Below, piece by piece: positions 24,561 through 31,422 of a stretch of 46,028 nt of DNA. The notes under the pieces were generated by a model. The model was not told where the DNA came from. It was given only the letters and a program-made list of their open reading frames with translations, and made no database searches. Numbering within the stretch: the stretch's first letter is position 1; every line of letters starts with the position of its first letter. Made by a program: the position numbers and the translations under genes. Source of the DNA: an uncultured Clostridia bacterium (GTDB lineage: Bacteria; Bacillota; Clostridia; Christensenellales; HGM11417); NCBI GenBank assembly GCA_944332455.1, contig CALVJY010000018.1, positions 1 to 46,028 of the forward strand, read 5' to 3'.

Positions 24561-24637
24561 CGGGGTGTAGCGCAGTTTGGTAGCGCGCGTGGTTTGGGAC
24601 CATGAGGGCGGGAGTTCGAGTCTCTTCACCCCGACCA
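24561..24637 (+). tRNA. tRNA-Pro (TGG)
   Basis: Acceptor CGGGGTG/CACCCCG, anticodon TGG at 24595-24597, GTTCGAG T-loop, encoded CCA end. Confidence 0.95.
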
Positions 24638-24669
24638 TTCAGCTTCCGCTTCGCTGCGGCTCATGATTC

Positions 24670-24746
24670 GGGCCTTTAGCTCAGTTGGTTAGAGCGGTCG
24701 GCTCATAACCGATTGGTCCGCGGTTCAAGTCCGTGAAGGCCCACCA
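24670..24746 (+). tRNA. tRNA with CAT anticodon, probably Ile2
   Basis: Acceptor GGGCCTT/AAGGCCC, anticodon loop CTCATAA, encoded CCA. The body (CCTTTAGCTCAGTTGGTTAGAGC) resembles Bacillus tRNA-Ile2, whose CAT is converted to lysidine-AU by TilS. Elongator Met is the alternative; initiator Met is unlikely because the acceptor ends in a G-C pair. Confidence 0.9.
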
Positions 24747-24757
24747 ATTTACCATAT

Positions 24758-24834
24758 GGCTCGGTAGTTCAGCTGGTTAGAACGCTAGCCTGTCACGCTA
24801 GAGGTCGAGGGTTCGAACCCCTTCCGAGTCGCCA
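24758..24834 (+). tRNA. tRNA-Asp (GTC)
   Basis: Acceptor GGCTCGG/CCGAGTC, anticodon loop CTGTCAC, GGTTCGAACC T-arm, G discriminator and encoded CCA, as expected for Asp. Confidence 0.95.
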
Positions 24835-24836
24835 GA

Positions 24837-24874
24837 ACGCAAAGCATACTTTGGAAACAAAGTATGCTTTGCGT
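24837..24874. other. Perfect 17-bp hairpin with GAAA tetraloop between tRNAs
   Basis: ACGCAAAGCATACTTTG (24837-24853), loop GAAA, then the exact reverse complement (24858-24874). It begins 2 nt after tRNA-Asp and ends 16 nt before tRNA-Phe. The T-run (24884-24890) is too far away for a classical terminator. Confidence 0.85.
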
Positions 24875-24890
24875 AAAAACAACTTTTTTT

Positions 24891-24966
24891 GCCTTGGTAG
24901 CTCAGTCGGTAGAGCAGAAGACTGAAAATCTTCGTGTCGGTGGTTCGATTCCGCCCCAAGGCACCA
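24891..24966 (+). tRNA. tRNA-Phe (GAA)
   Basis: Acceptor GCCTTGG/CCAAGGC, anticodon loop CTGAAAA, encoded ACCA end. Confidence 0.95.
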
Positions 24967-24972
24967 CTTTCT

Positions 24973-25047
24973 GCTGGTGTGGCTCAATGGCAGAGCAGCT
25001 GATTTGTAATCAGCAGGTTGATGGTTCGACTCCGTTCACCAGCTCCA
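24973..25047 (+). tRNA. tRNA-Thr (TGT)
   Basis: Acceptor GCTGGTG/CACCAGC, anticodon loop TTTGTAA, encoded CCA. Only 6 bp after tRNA-Phe. Confidence 0.95.
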
Positions 25048-25398
25048 ACCAAAAGTCCAAAGAGCTTTCTTTCCGAAATAGAGGCCGCCGTTCAGGCCGG
25101 TCGCCGGCGCCTTCGGCGCCTTTTCTCCAAAATCCGGCCCGTCCGGGTGACGATCCGATCCGCGAAAGCGGCAGTCCGTTTCAGCCCGTCCCCTGTGGAG
25201 CGGGGCGAGGTGGTTTCAAGCCTCTCCTTACGGCGGAAGATCTTCGCCTGAGTTCTCGCTCAGGCGCACGCCCGATCGATCTGCCCTGAGGCACACAGGG
25301 GCCCGGACCGATTGATATGCCCCAAGGCGCAGAGGTTTCCGGTCCGATCGGTTTCGGATTCAGTTTTTCAAATCTCCGGCTCTGTCCGGTTCATACGA
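25048..25398 (+). other. Gap inside the tRNA cluster
   Basis: 350 bp without a supported gene between tRNA-Thr and tRNA-Tyr. Holds a terminator-like hairpin (25106-25124) and two imperfect ~37-bp copies around 25272 and 25308 (CCGATCGATCTGCCC and CCGATTGATATGCCC). No clear promoter for tRNA-Tyr. Confidence 0.5.
25106..25124 (+). terminator. Possible terminator after tRNA-Thr
   Basis: GGCGCC, a 3-nt TTC loop, GGCGCC, then TTTT. The stem is short but all G-C. Confidence 0.5.
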
Positions 25399-25483
25399 GG
25401 GGAGGTTCCCGAGTGGCCAAAGGGGGCAGACTGTAAATCTGTTGTCTTCGACTTCGATGGTTCGAATCCATCTCTCCCCACCA
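25399..25483 (+). tRNA. tRNA-Tyr (GTA)
   Basis: Class II tRNA of 85 nt with a long variable arm, anticodon loop CTGTAAA, acceptor GGGGAGG/TCTCCCC and encoded CCA. Confidence 0.95.
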
Positions 25484-25485
25484 AG

Positions 25486-25522
25486 AAAGCCTTATCGCGA
25501 ATTTTTCGCGGTAAGGCTTTTT
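25486..25522 (+). terminator. Terminator of the tRNA cluster
   Basis: A 15-bp stem (25486-25500 with 25506-25520, one G-T pair), 5-nt loop and T-run, starting 3 nt after tRNA-Tyr. Confidence 0.9.
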
Positions 25523-25833
25523 GCTTTGTACCATTTCGGTTTTTTGTTTTACGCCGGGCCAGTTTTTATTCTCCTCCGGACCAGGTCGCAGATTCATTTC
25601 AGTTTTTTATTCTCTGCCAGAAAAGGCCTTACCGCAATCGCTTTATCCGCCGAAGCCTTATCCCGATCGCGGCAGGTCTTTTTCTTTTGTGCCCGGAAAA
25701 ACTTGTTCTGCCCTCAAAATCGGAGCCGCGCACACTCCGGTCCTCCCCCATCTTTGAAAAATTTTGCCCGCGGGCCAAAAAGTTCAATCAGATCCGGATC
25801 TCATGTTCAGGCCTTTGGATGGACCTATAAAAT
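25523..25833. other. Non-coding gap after the tRNA terminator
   Basis: About 310 bp with no supported gene. Diverged copies of the terminator arm (AAGGCCTTACCGCAATCGC near 25622 and GAAGCCTTATCCCGATCGC near 25653) are the only structure seen. Confidence 0.45.
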
Positions 25834-25876
25834 CAGTTTATAACTGTATTTTTACAAATCGACAGTTTAAAACTGT
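25834..25876. promoter_or_regulatory. Twin palindromic operators before an XRE gene
   Basis: CAGTT-TAT-AACTG (25834-25846) and the 15-bp perfect palindrome ACAGTTTAAAACTGT (25862-25876), 29 bp centre to centre, nearly three helix turns. A weak promoter (TCGACA 25859-25864, 16 bp, TATAGG 25881-25886) would overlap the second site, fitting autorepression by the downstream gene. Confidence 0.65.
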
Positions 25877-25910
25877 ATGCTATAGGTAACAGATCAAAAG
25901 GAGACCTGAT

Positions 25911-26183
25911 ATGAATCCGAAAAAGGAAGGAGCGCTCGAAGCGCTGCACAACCGCCATTCCGTCCCAGAGAAATTTCTGGCCAATCTGCCCGCTTTCCTA
26001 AAATCCGAACGCGAGCACTATCAGTTGACGCAGAAGGAACTGGCCGACTGGATGAACCTGGCCACACAGTCGTACCAGGCTTACGAATCCGGCAAGAGCA
26101 TTCCCACCCTGCCCAACTTCATCCGCCTGGCAGATTTTTTTGATGTTTCGCTGGACGAGATGATCGGACGGAACTCCGATTGA
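25911..26183 (+). CDS. XRE-family helix-turn-helix regulator
   Basis: A 90-residue protein with an N-terminal extension of about 25 residues and a C1/Cro-type HTH (about 34-84): LTQKELADWMNLATQSYQAYESGKSIPTLPNFIRLADFFDVSLDEMIGR. The alternation of helix 2 and recognition helix 3 is clear. AAGGAG lies 9 nt before the start. It stands alone, closed by hairpins downstream, and faces an accessory cluster on the opposite strand. The twin palindromes upstream are its likely binding sites. Confidence 0.9.
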   Translation: MNPKKEGALEALHNRHSVPEKFLANLPAFLKSEREHYQLTQKELADWMNLATQSYQAYESGKSIPTLPNFIRLADFFDVSLDEMIGRNSD

Positions 26184-26188
26184 ACCGG

Positions 26189-26261
26189 ATCCCGGAAGAT
26201 CCGCTCTTTCCCCATCGGAAGACAGTTTTTTGTCTAGATCATTCACGGCATCTTCCGGGAT
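26189..26261. repeat. 12-bp inverted repeat enclosing a small hairpin
   Basis: ATCCCGGAAGAT (26189-26200) and its exact reverse complement (26250-26261) enclose an AGACA/TGTCT hairpin with a T-rich loop (about 26219-26235). It begins 6 bp after the XRE stop codon. Confidence 0.65.
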
Positions 26262-26339
26262 ACACCAACTCAGCGCCTTTTATGCTAAGCCTTCGGATCT
26301 CCGTAACGGATCCGGCATTGTCTGAATTCCTTTACAAGC

Positions 26340-26370
26340 AAAAGTCCGGATCTTTTCGATTCGGACTTTT
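26340..26370. terminator. Bidirectional terminator
   Basis: An 11-bp stem (26340-26350 with 26360-26370, one G-T pair) with AAAA/TTTT ends and a 9-nt loop lies between the XRE gene and the converging small-gene cluster. Confidence 0.75.
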
Positions 26371-26404
26371 GCTGTTTACCTGTTTTTGCTTTTGAATTGC
26401 CGGC

Positions 26405-26683
26405 TTACAATTTGTACCGCTTTTCCACCTCGAAGTCCAGACCGTGCCCGACCGCTTCCATCCACTGCTGCACGATCTCCAGACACTCCACGTAAGCCGT
26501 CTTCTCGCCGTAGGCGAATCGGTCCGCGTCCTCCGCTTTTGCCTCTTTCAGTTCTTCCAGGTTGATCAGCAGTGTTTCGATCAGGTCGATCAGCGTCTCC
26601 CGGGCTGTCAGCTCTTCCATCCCTTCTTTCTCCTTTTCGTTTTTCTTTTGTTCCCCTGTCATACGGTCATGTTCGTTTTTCAT
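26405..26683 (-). CDS. Small protein of the tandem family (intact unit), function unknown
   Basis: A 92-residue protein with a charged N-terminus (MKNEHDRMTGEQKKNEKEKEG) and then what looks like the complete ancestral unit of this cluster: RETLIDLIETLLINLEELKEAKAEDADRFAYGEKTAYVECLEIVQQWMEAVGHGL. The first half is an amphipathic Leu-rich helix; the YGEKTAYVECLEI motif recalls small uncharacterised proteins of clostridial phages and mobile elements, from memory. Its start overlaps the previous gene by 4 bp (ATGA). It is the last gene of a three-gene overlapping unit. Confidence 0.75.
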   Translation of the reverse strand: MKNEHDRMTGEQKKNEKEKEGMEELTARETLIDLIETLLINLEELKEAKAEDADRFAYGEKTAYVECLEIVQQWMEAVGHGLDFEVEKRYKL

Positions 26684-26862
26684 GGCTCCGAACCCTCCCC
26701 TTTACCGTTCTGTGCTGTTGCACCGTTTGCTGCCATCAAAACCAGCAGCAGCGCTTCGATTTCCTCGATCAACATCTGCCGAGTCATGTACTTCCGTAGC
26801 TCTGCTTCCTCCTTTCGGTTTTTCTTCCTCTCCCTTATCTTGTTATACCCCTCCCTTTTCAT
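26680..26862 (-). CDS. Truncated paralogue in the tandem family, function unknown
   Basis: A 60-residue protein: a very basic N-terminus (KREGYNKIRERKKNRKEEAELRKYM), then TRQMLIEEIEALLLVLMAANGATAQNGKG, which aligns with the Leu-rich helix of the flanking paralogues but lacks the GEKTAYVE half. It overlaps both neighbours by 4 bp (ATGA). AGGAGGAGG lies at the end of the previous gene just before its start. Translational coupling of all three genes is likely. Confidence 0.65.
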   Translation of the reverse strand: MKREGYNKIRERKKNRKEEAELRKYMTRQMLIEEIEALLLVLMAANGATAQNGKGEGSEP

Positions 26863-27485
26863 CCTTCAACCTCCTCCTGCCGCACCTTCTCGTCCCGCTG
26901 CTCTTCTAAGTTCTTCAGCAGCATTTCGATCAAGTCTGTCTGCTGAACGGGCTGCCTTTCGGCTTTTGCACAGGTCGCCTTTTCGCCGCACAGAAAGAGA
27001 TCTTCATCCTGTGCCTGCTCGTGTTTCCGTTCTTTCAGCTTCTTCAGCTGCATTTCGATCAGGTCAGCCTCTTGAACGGACGGCCTTTCGGCTTTTGCAC
27101 AGGTCGCCTTTTCGCGGTGCAGGGACCGAGCTTCAGTCTGTGCCTGCTCGCGCTTCCGTTCTTGCAGCTTCTTCAGCTCCTTTTCGATCGAGTCTGTCTG
27201 CTGAACGGACGGCCCTTCGGCTTTTGCACAGAGCGTCTTTTCGCAGAACAGGGACCGATCTTCAGTCTGTGCCTGCGCGTGCTTCTGTTCTTGCAGCTTC
27301 TTCAGCTGCATTTCGATCAGGTCAGCCTCTTGAACGGACGGCCCTTCGGCTTTTGCGCAGATCGGTTTTTCGCAGAACAGAAAGAAATCTTCATCCTGTG
27401 CCTTTTCGTCTTTCAGTTCTTCTAAATTCATCAACAGCCTTTCGATCAGATCGATCAATGTCTGTTGCACTGTCGAGTGTTTCAT
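26859..27485 (-). CDS. Repeat protein built from 43-residue units, function unknown
   Basis: A 208-residue protein made of four full units and one partial unit of 43 residues. Each has an amphipathic helix (VQQTDLIEMQLKKLQEQK-like), an acidic-Gln linker (AQTED) and a short FCEKTLCAKAEGPS segment. The units are diverged copies of the single unit in the 92-residue neighbour; EK and nearby residues correspond to its GEKTAYVE. Units alternate between VQEAD and VQQTD beginnings, hinting at an 86-residue higher-order duplication. Most units keep one or two cysteines. The start at 27485 is chosen for AAGGAG 8 nt upstream. No signal peptide or membrane helix. A coiled-coil assembly is likely; the role is unknown. 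Confidence 0.75.
   Translation of the reverse strand: MKHSTVQQTLIDLIERLLMNLEELKDEKAQDEDFFLFCEKPICAKAEGPSVQEADLIEMQLKKLQEQKHAQAQTEDRSLFCEKTLCAKAEGPSVQQTDSIEKELKKLQERKREQAQTEARSLHREKATCAKAERPSVQEADLIEMQLKKLKERKHEQAQDEDLFLCGEKATCAKAERQPVQQTDLIEMLLKNLEEQRDEKVRQEEVEG
26859..27485. repeat. 129-bp in-frame tandem repeat
   Basis: The landmark TTCGGCTTTTGC occurs at 26958, 27087, 27216 and 27345, exactly 129 bp apart each time, inside the coding frame. Neighbouring DNA is also highly similar between units, so the duplications look fairly recent. Confidence 0.9.
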
Positions 27486-28440
27486 GACAGTAACTCCTTG
27501 TGATATTTTATCCCCCATCATATCAAGCGCGACGGCTTCTTTTATCCCCGCCATAAAACCTTGCCCTCCGGCAGAACTTCTGCGGACTGATTCGTCAAGG
27601 AATTCCTCAACCATATCCGGGCCTTCAGCGAGTCTTTGTAAGGGCAGGCCGCTTCGCTGGAGGCCTTTTCGCCTCTATGAGCCTCGGATATACGGCAGAG
27701 ATCTGACCCATAACACCTGGGTCTTGCTTCAGAACCTCGTGGCGGATACCTACAGGCGAAGTGATTCAATGCCTCCTCACTCGTACCCAAGCCTTCAGCT
27801 GGTCCCGACTAGCGGAACAATTCGCCGCAAGACCTCCGCCTAGGTTCGCGGATATACGGCATAGATCAGCCGGAGCAATTCAGGATAGCTCGCCTATGCC
27901 TATCGGATGCGGAAAACCTGCGGCCCGCTCAAAGGCCTTCCTCGCTCATGATCCCTGACCCTCCGGCGGATCTCAGTAAGAGCAAGCCGCTTGTGAATCC
28001 GGTAAGCGGAGCGATTTATTGACTCCTCCTCTATGCCCCTCGGACATGCAGTGGGGCTATGGCGGACTGTTTCAGCGAACCCTCTCTGCCTGGGGCCTTT
28101 GTCCTCCGTCAGGTCTTGGCAAACGAGCCATTTAAGGATTCTACGCCTGTAGTCCTCGGGCCTGCGGCGGAACTTTTGCAACCCGATTCTCCGGACTTCC
28201 GCTATGTCCTCCTGTCCGCCGGCGGGGACCTCGCGGCCTGATTCGACGGAGGACTCCTCGTCTGCAACGGGACCTGCTTCCCGTCCTTCCGCCTTTCCGC
28301 TGTCCATGTTTCTGATCCATCACACAACATTGTCTTCATTTGCTCTGACTCACAGAAAATCCTGAATGATTTTGCCGCTCGGCCGAAGTATTTCGGCCCG
28401 GCAGTTTTTCCCTTGGAAAAACCCTCCACTTTCATAACGT
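27486..28440. other. Decayed repeat region upstream of the repeat gene
   Basis: About 0.95 kb with no convincing gene: the longest minus-strand frames (27900-28307 and 28202-28435) lack good ribosome binding sites. Related fragments recur at irregular intervals, such as CGGATATACGGCAGAGATC near 27683 and CGGATATACGGCATAGATC near 27849, and CCCTCCGGCAGAACTTCTGC near 27562 with a relative near 27960. This could be the remains of further gene copies or a long leader. The frame at 28202-28435 (77 residues, MKVEGFSKGKTAGPKYFGRAAKS...) is the best remaining candidate for a real small gene. Confidence 0.45.
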
Positions 28441-28670
28441 TTCTTAGGGCCCGTTTGTACCAATTTTCGGAAAAAATTTTTTAAATTTTTTTTGCCGGGC
28501 TCAACTCTTTAAACGCTGAAGGTCTTTCTTTCGGACAGGACTTACCTTTCTTTGAGCAATTTCTGACTTGATTTATATTCAATTTTGAAAAACCACTTTA
28601 ATTTTTCATAGAATCAAATTATTTTCTTCAACCTTATTATTTCAACACCTTGACTTCCCTCTCCGGGCAT
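28441..28670. other. AT-rich non-coding island
   Basis: About 230 bp markedly richer in A and T than the rest of the window, with homopolymer runs of A and T. It probably holds the promoter of the minus-strand accessory genes; several TTGAAA-like and TATGAA/TAATTT-like boxes exist but no single best pair can be chosen. Confidence 0.45.
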
Positions 28671-28673
28671 GCG

Positions 28674-28704
28674 AAAAGGCCGACAGCATTGATCTGTCGG
28701 CCTT
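28674..28704 (-). terminator. Terminator of the rhamnoside operon
   Basis: A perfect 11-bp stem (28676-28686 with 28694-28704) with a 7-nt loop and TTTT on the minus strand, about 75 bp after the GH78 stop. Confidence 0.85.
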
Positions 28705-28779
28705 CGGCCAAGTCAAGTATTGGTTTTGAAAGGGAATTCCCTCAGCGCGTGTTATTTTCAGGGAATCGCATAAAGACGG

Positions 28780-31368
28780 TCATCCTTCCCCAGCAGATCC
28801 TGTACGCTCTGTCTGAAATTCGTATTCGCCGGCGCCGACTTCCCGTCTGCTCCCGTCGGGGAGCAAAATTTCCGCCGTGGTGTTGGCGGGGACGCGCACC
28901 TTAAATTTCCAGCCGCTGTCCGTCTTTTCCCAGCTGCTTCGGACCTCGCCGTACACGCTTTTAAAGCAGGCTCCGGCATTGTTCAGACTGCCGCCGGGCC
29001 TGGGGGCGATGCGGAAGCGGTTTTCGCCTGCGACGAGGATGCCGCACATCGTCCGCATCATCCATTCGCAGACCGCCCCCTTTGAATAGTGGTTTAAAGA
29101 GGCAAGGCCCCTGGCCTTTACGGTGTTGCCTTCCCAGGCCTCCCAAATTGTGGTGGCGCCGTTTTTGGGCATGGCGAGCCAGCCCGGCACTTCCTCGTTT
29201 TCCAGAAGGCGGTAGGCATACTCGATGTTCAGCCCTGCCAGCACGTCGAGTATGATCGGGGTAGACAAAAAACCGGTGCCCAGCCGCCAGCCGTAATTCT
29301 CCATGGCCTTTACGAGGCGCTTTTGGGCAAAGGCTTCCTGCTCCTCTGTAAGAAGCCCCATGTACAGCGGACGGACAAGTTTTGCCTGTCTGTCGGTGTC
29401 GAGGGTGTGCGCCTTTTTTGTGACCAGCTCCTGATAGGCTCGCTTTGCGCCCTCGCTGTATTCTTTGATGCGGGCGAGCTGTTTGTCCGGCTTTTTCCCG
29501 AGGATATCGGCGACTTCGAGCACGCGCTTCAGGGTAAAACAGGTGTAGGCGGTAGATTCTTCGGGATGGGGCGAGGCAAAGTCGTACCACTTGAAAGCGC
29601 AGACGTCCTCCGGTTCGGCCCATTCCCCGTAGGACTGCCCGCAGTTTACGGCATACTTCCTGTTTTTTCGGGAAAGGTGCAGGGGCTTTGCATAGGGTCC
29701 GCCCCATTTGCCGGCGCGCCTGATCATGAAGCCGGCATATCGGAGCATCCCCTGATAGTTTTCCTCCAGAATACGTTTGTCGCCGTACATTCTGTAAAAG
29801 TACAGCGGAATGTACACGCCCGCGCAGGCCCAGCCCACCGAGCCGTTCATCACCCACATGAACCAGTCCTCGTTGGCAAAGGGGGCGATCTGCGGCAGCC
29901 GGCCGCTCTTCCACTGGCGGTCAAAGATGTCACGCACGTGCTTGCGCGCAAACGCCGCATAATCGACCATGTACGCCGCCGTGTTGAAAAATATTTGGCT
30001 GTCGCCCGTCCAGCCCATGCGCTCGCGGGTGGGACAGTCGGATGGAAAGTCGGTGGAATTGCTCTTTAACGACCACAGCGTGTTCTGAAACAGTTTGTTG
30101 ATCAGAGGATGCGAACATTCAAAGGAGGCCCGCTCTTCGAAGGCGCTGTACACGGCCACCGCCGTAAAGTCCTCCTTTTTGAAGGGCAGATCCGCGTCGA
30201 TCTGGGCATACTGAAATCCGCCGTAGAAGAACTTGGGCGTGTAGGTGTTCTCGCCTTCCTTGCAGGTGTAGTCTGTCTCCTGCAGCGGCGTACGCTTTCC
30301 CCTGTGGACGCACTGGATGTTTTTCAGAGTAAGCTCGCCGTCGGAGCCGAGCATTTCGCCGAGGGTGATATGGATCTTTTGTCCCTTGTGCGCCGTGACG
30401 GAAAAAGAGAGCCAGCCCGAAAGATTTTGCGGGAACTTTAAGACCGTTTTGCCCTTGGGCGTTTTGATGAGTTCTGCGGGCAGAAATCTTTCCATCTCCC
30501 TGACCGGCAGATTGTTGGAGGCGGTCAGATTTGCGGAGAACCTGACCGCTCTGGCCCGTCCGCCGTACGAGGGGACCTTGGCCGCGTCAACGACTTCCCC
30601 GTCTCTGAGGTCGGCAAAGCAGATGGGGCCGTCGTTCGACCATTTCCAGCTTTCGTCCGTGACGATGCGGGAAACACGCCCCGCCTGATCCGTCAGTTCG
30701 AGCTGCGCGAAAAGTCCGGTTTGTTTTCCGTAAGTGTTGCGCCTGCCCTTGGCGCCGTTGGAACCGCGGTACCACCCGTCGGCAAGTTCCGCCGTCAGCT
30801 CGTTGTCCCCCTCCCGGATCAGGTCGGTGACGTCATAGGTCTGGTACTGAATACGCTTTCTGTAATCGGTGGAGCCGGGCGCCAGCACAAAGTTTCCGAC
30901 CCGCGCCCCGTTGAGCCTGGCCTCGTACAATCCGCAGGCCGTGATATAAAGCCGCGCCTTTGCGACGCCCCTTGCTTCGAAAGATTTCTGGAAGCAGTCG
31001 ACGGGATAGCGCCGTCTTTTGCTGACCCGGTAGTTTCCGCTGATCCACCCGGCCTGCCAGTCCGAAGCCTGCAGCAGGCCGTACTCGAAGGCCGCAAAGG
31101 CGCGCTCTCCCTCGGCGCCGTCTTCGTCCCAGAGGCTGACCTGCCACTCGATCCGCTGCCGGGATTTGGGCGGCAGGGGGTATTCCGCACGCATGGAGGC
31201 CGACTGCACCTTGCCGCTGTCCCAGACCGTTTGCCCCTCCGAGACGGCGACGATGCGATAGGCCGTCTGCCTCTTCCCCCCTTCGCAGTTCCACATGAGG
31301 CGGGGATGGGGGATGTCTATGCCGATGGGATCAACGAGGTATTCCGTTTTCAGATCGATCGCTTTCAT
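28780..31368 (-). CDS. Alpha-L-rhamnosidase, GH78
   Basis: An 862-residue family 78 glycoside hydrolase that releases terminal alpha-L-rhamnose. The N-terminal Ig-like domain is recognisable (DPIGIDIPHPRLMWNCEGGKRQTAYRI), followed by the beta-sandwich region (GLYEARLNGARVGNFVLAPGSTDYRKRIQYQTYDVT). The catalytic (alpha/alpha)6 barrel has the signature DCPTRERMGWTGDSQ near 440-455 with the general acid. No signal peptide, so it acts in the cytoplasm on imported substrate. AGGAGG precedes the start. Last gene of an operon with a GH3 enzyme and a GPH symporter; 54 bp follow the symporter gene. Confidence 0.93.
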   Translation of the reverse strand: MKAIDLKTEYLVDPIGIDIPHPRLMWNCEGGKRQTAYRIVAVSEGQTVWDSGKVQSASMRAEYPLPPKSRQRIEWQVSLWDEDGAEGERAFAAFEYGLLQASDWQAGWISGNYRVSKRRRYPVDCFQKSFEARGVAKARLYITACGLYEARLNGARVGNFVLAPGSTDYRKRIQYQTYDVTDLIREGDNELTAELADGWYRGSNGAKGRRNTYGKQTGLFAQLELTDQAGRVSRIVTDESWKWSNDGPICFADLRDGEVVDAAKVPSYGGRARAVRFSANLTASNNLPVREMERFLPAELIKTPKGKTVLKFPQNLSGWLSFSVTAHKGQKIHITLGEMLGSDGELTLKNIQCVHRGKRTPLQETDYTCKEGENTYTPKFFYGGFQYAQIDADLPFKKEDFTAVAVYSAFEERASFECSHPLINKLFQNTLWSLKSNSTDFPSDCPTRERMGWTGDSQIFFNTAAYMVDYAAFARKHVRDIFDRQWKSGRLPQIAPFANEDWFMWVMNGSVGWACAGVYIPLYFYRMYGDKRILEENYQGMLRYAGFMIRRAGKWGGPYAKPLHLSRKNRKYAVNCGQSYGEWAEPEDVCAFKWYDFASPHPEESTAYTCFTLKRVLEVADILGKKPDKQLARIKEYSEGAKRAYQELVTKKAHTLDTDRQAKLVRPLYMGLLTEEQEAFAQKRLVKAMENYGWRLGTGFLSTPIILDVLAGLNIEYAYRLLENEEVPGWLAMPKNGATTIWEAWEGNTVKARGLASLNHYSKGAVCEWMMRTMCGILVAGENRFRIAPRPGGSLNNAGACFKSVYGEVRSSWEKTDSGWKFKVRVPANTTAEILLPDGSRREVGAGEYEFQTERTGSAGEG

Positions 31369-31422
31369 GTTTTTCCTCCTTTGCGGCGATTTTTCCGGGA
31401 GGTTCTCCGTCTTTTCCGGCGT

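Noticed and set aside
26859..27485. CRISPR array or non-coding minisatellite
   Set aside because: The 129-bp repeats are in frame, preceded by a good ribosome binding site, and encode diverged units of a protein also present as a single copy next door.
28202..28435. 77-residue minus-strand frame as a firm gene
   Set aside because: No clear ribosome binding site and a low-complexity C-terminus; kept only as a possibility within the decayed region.
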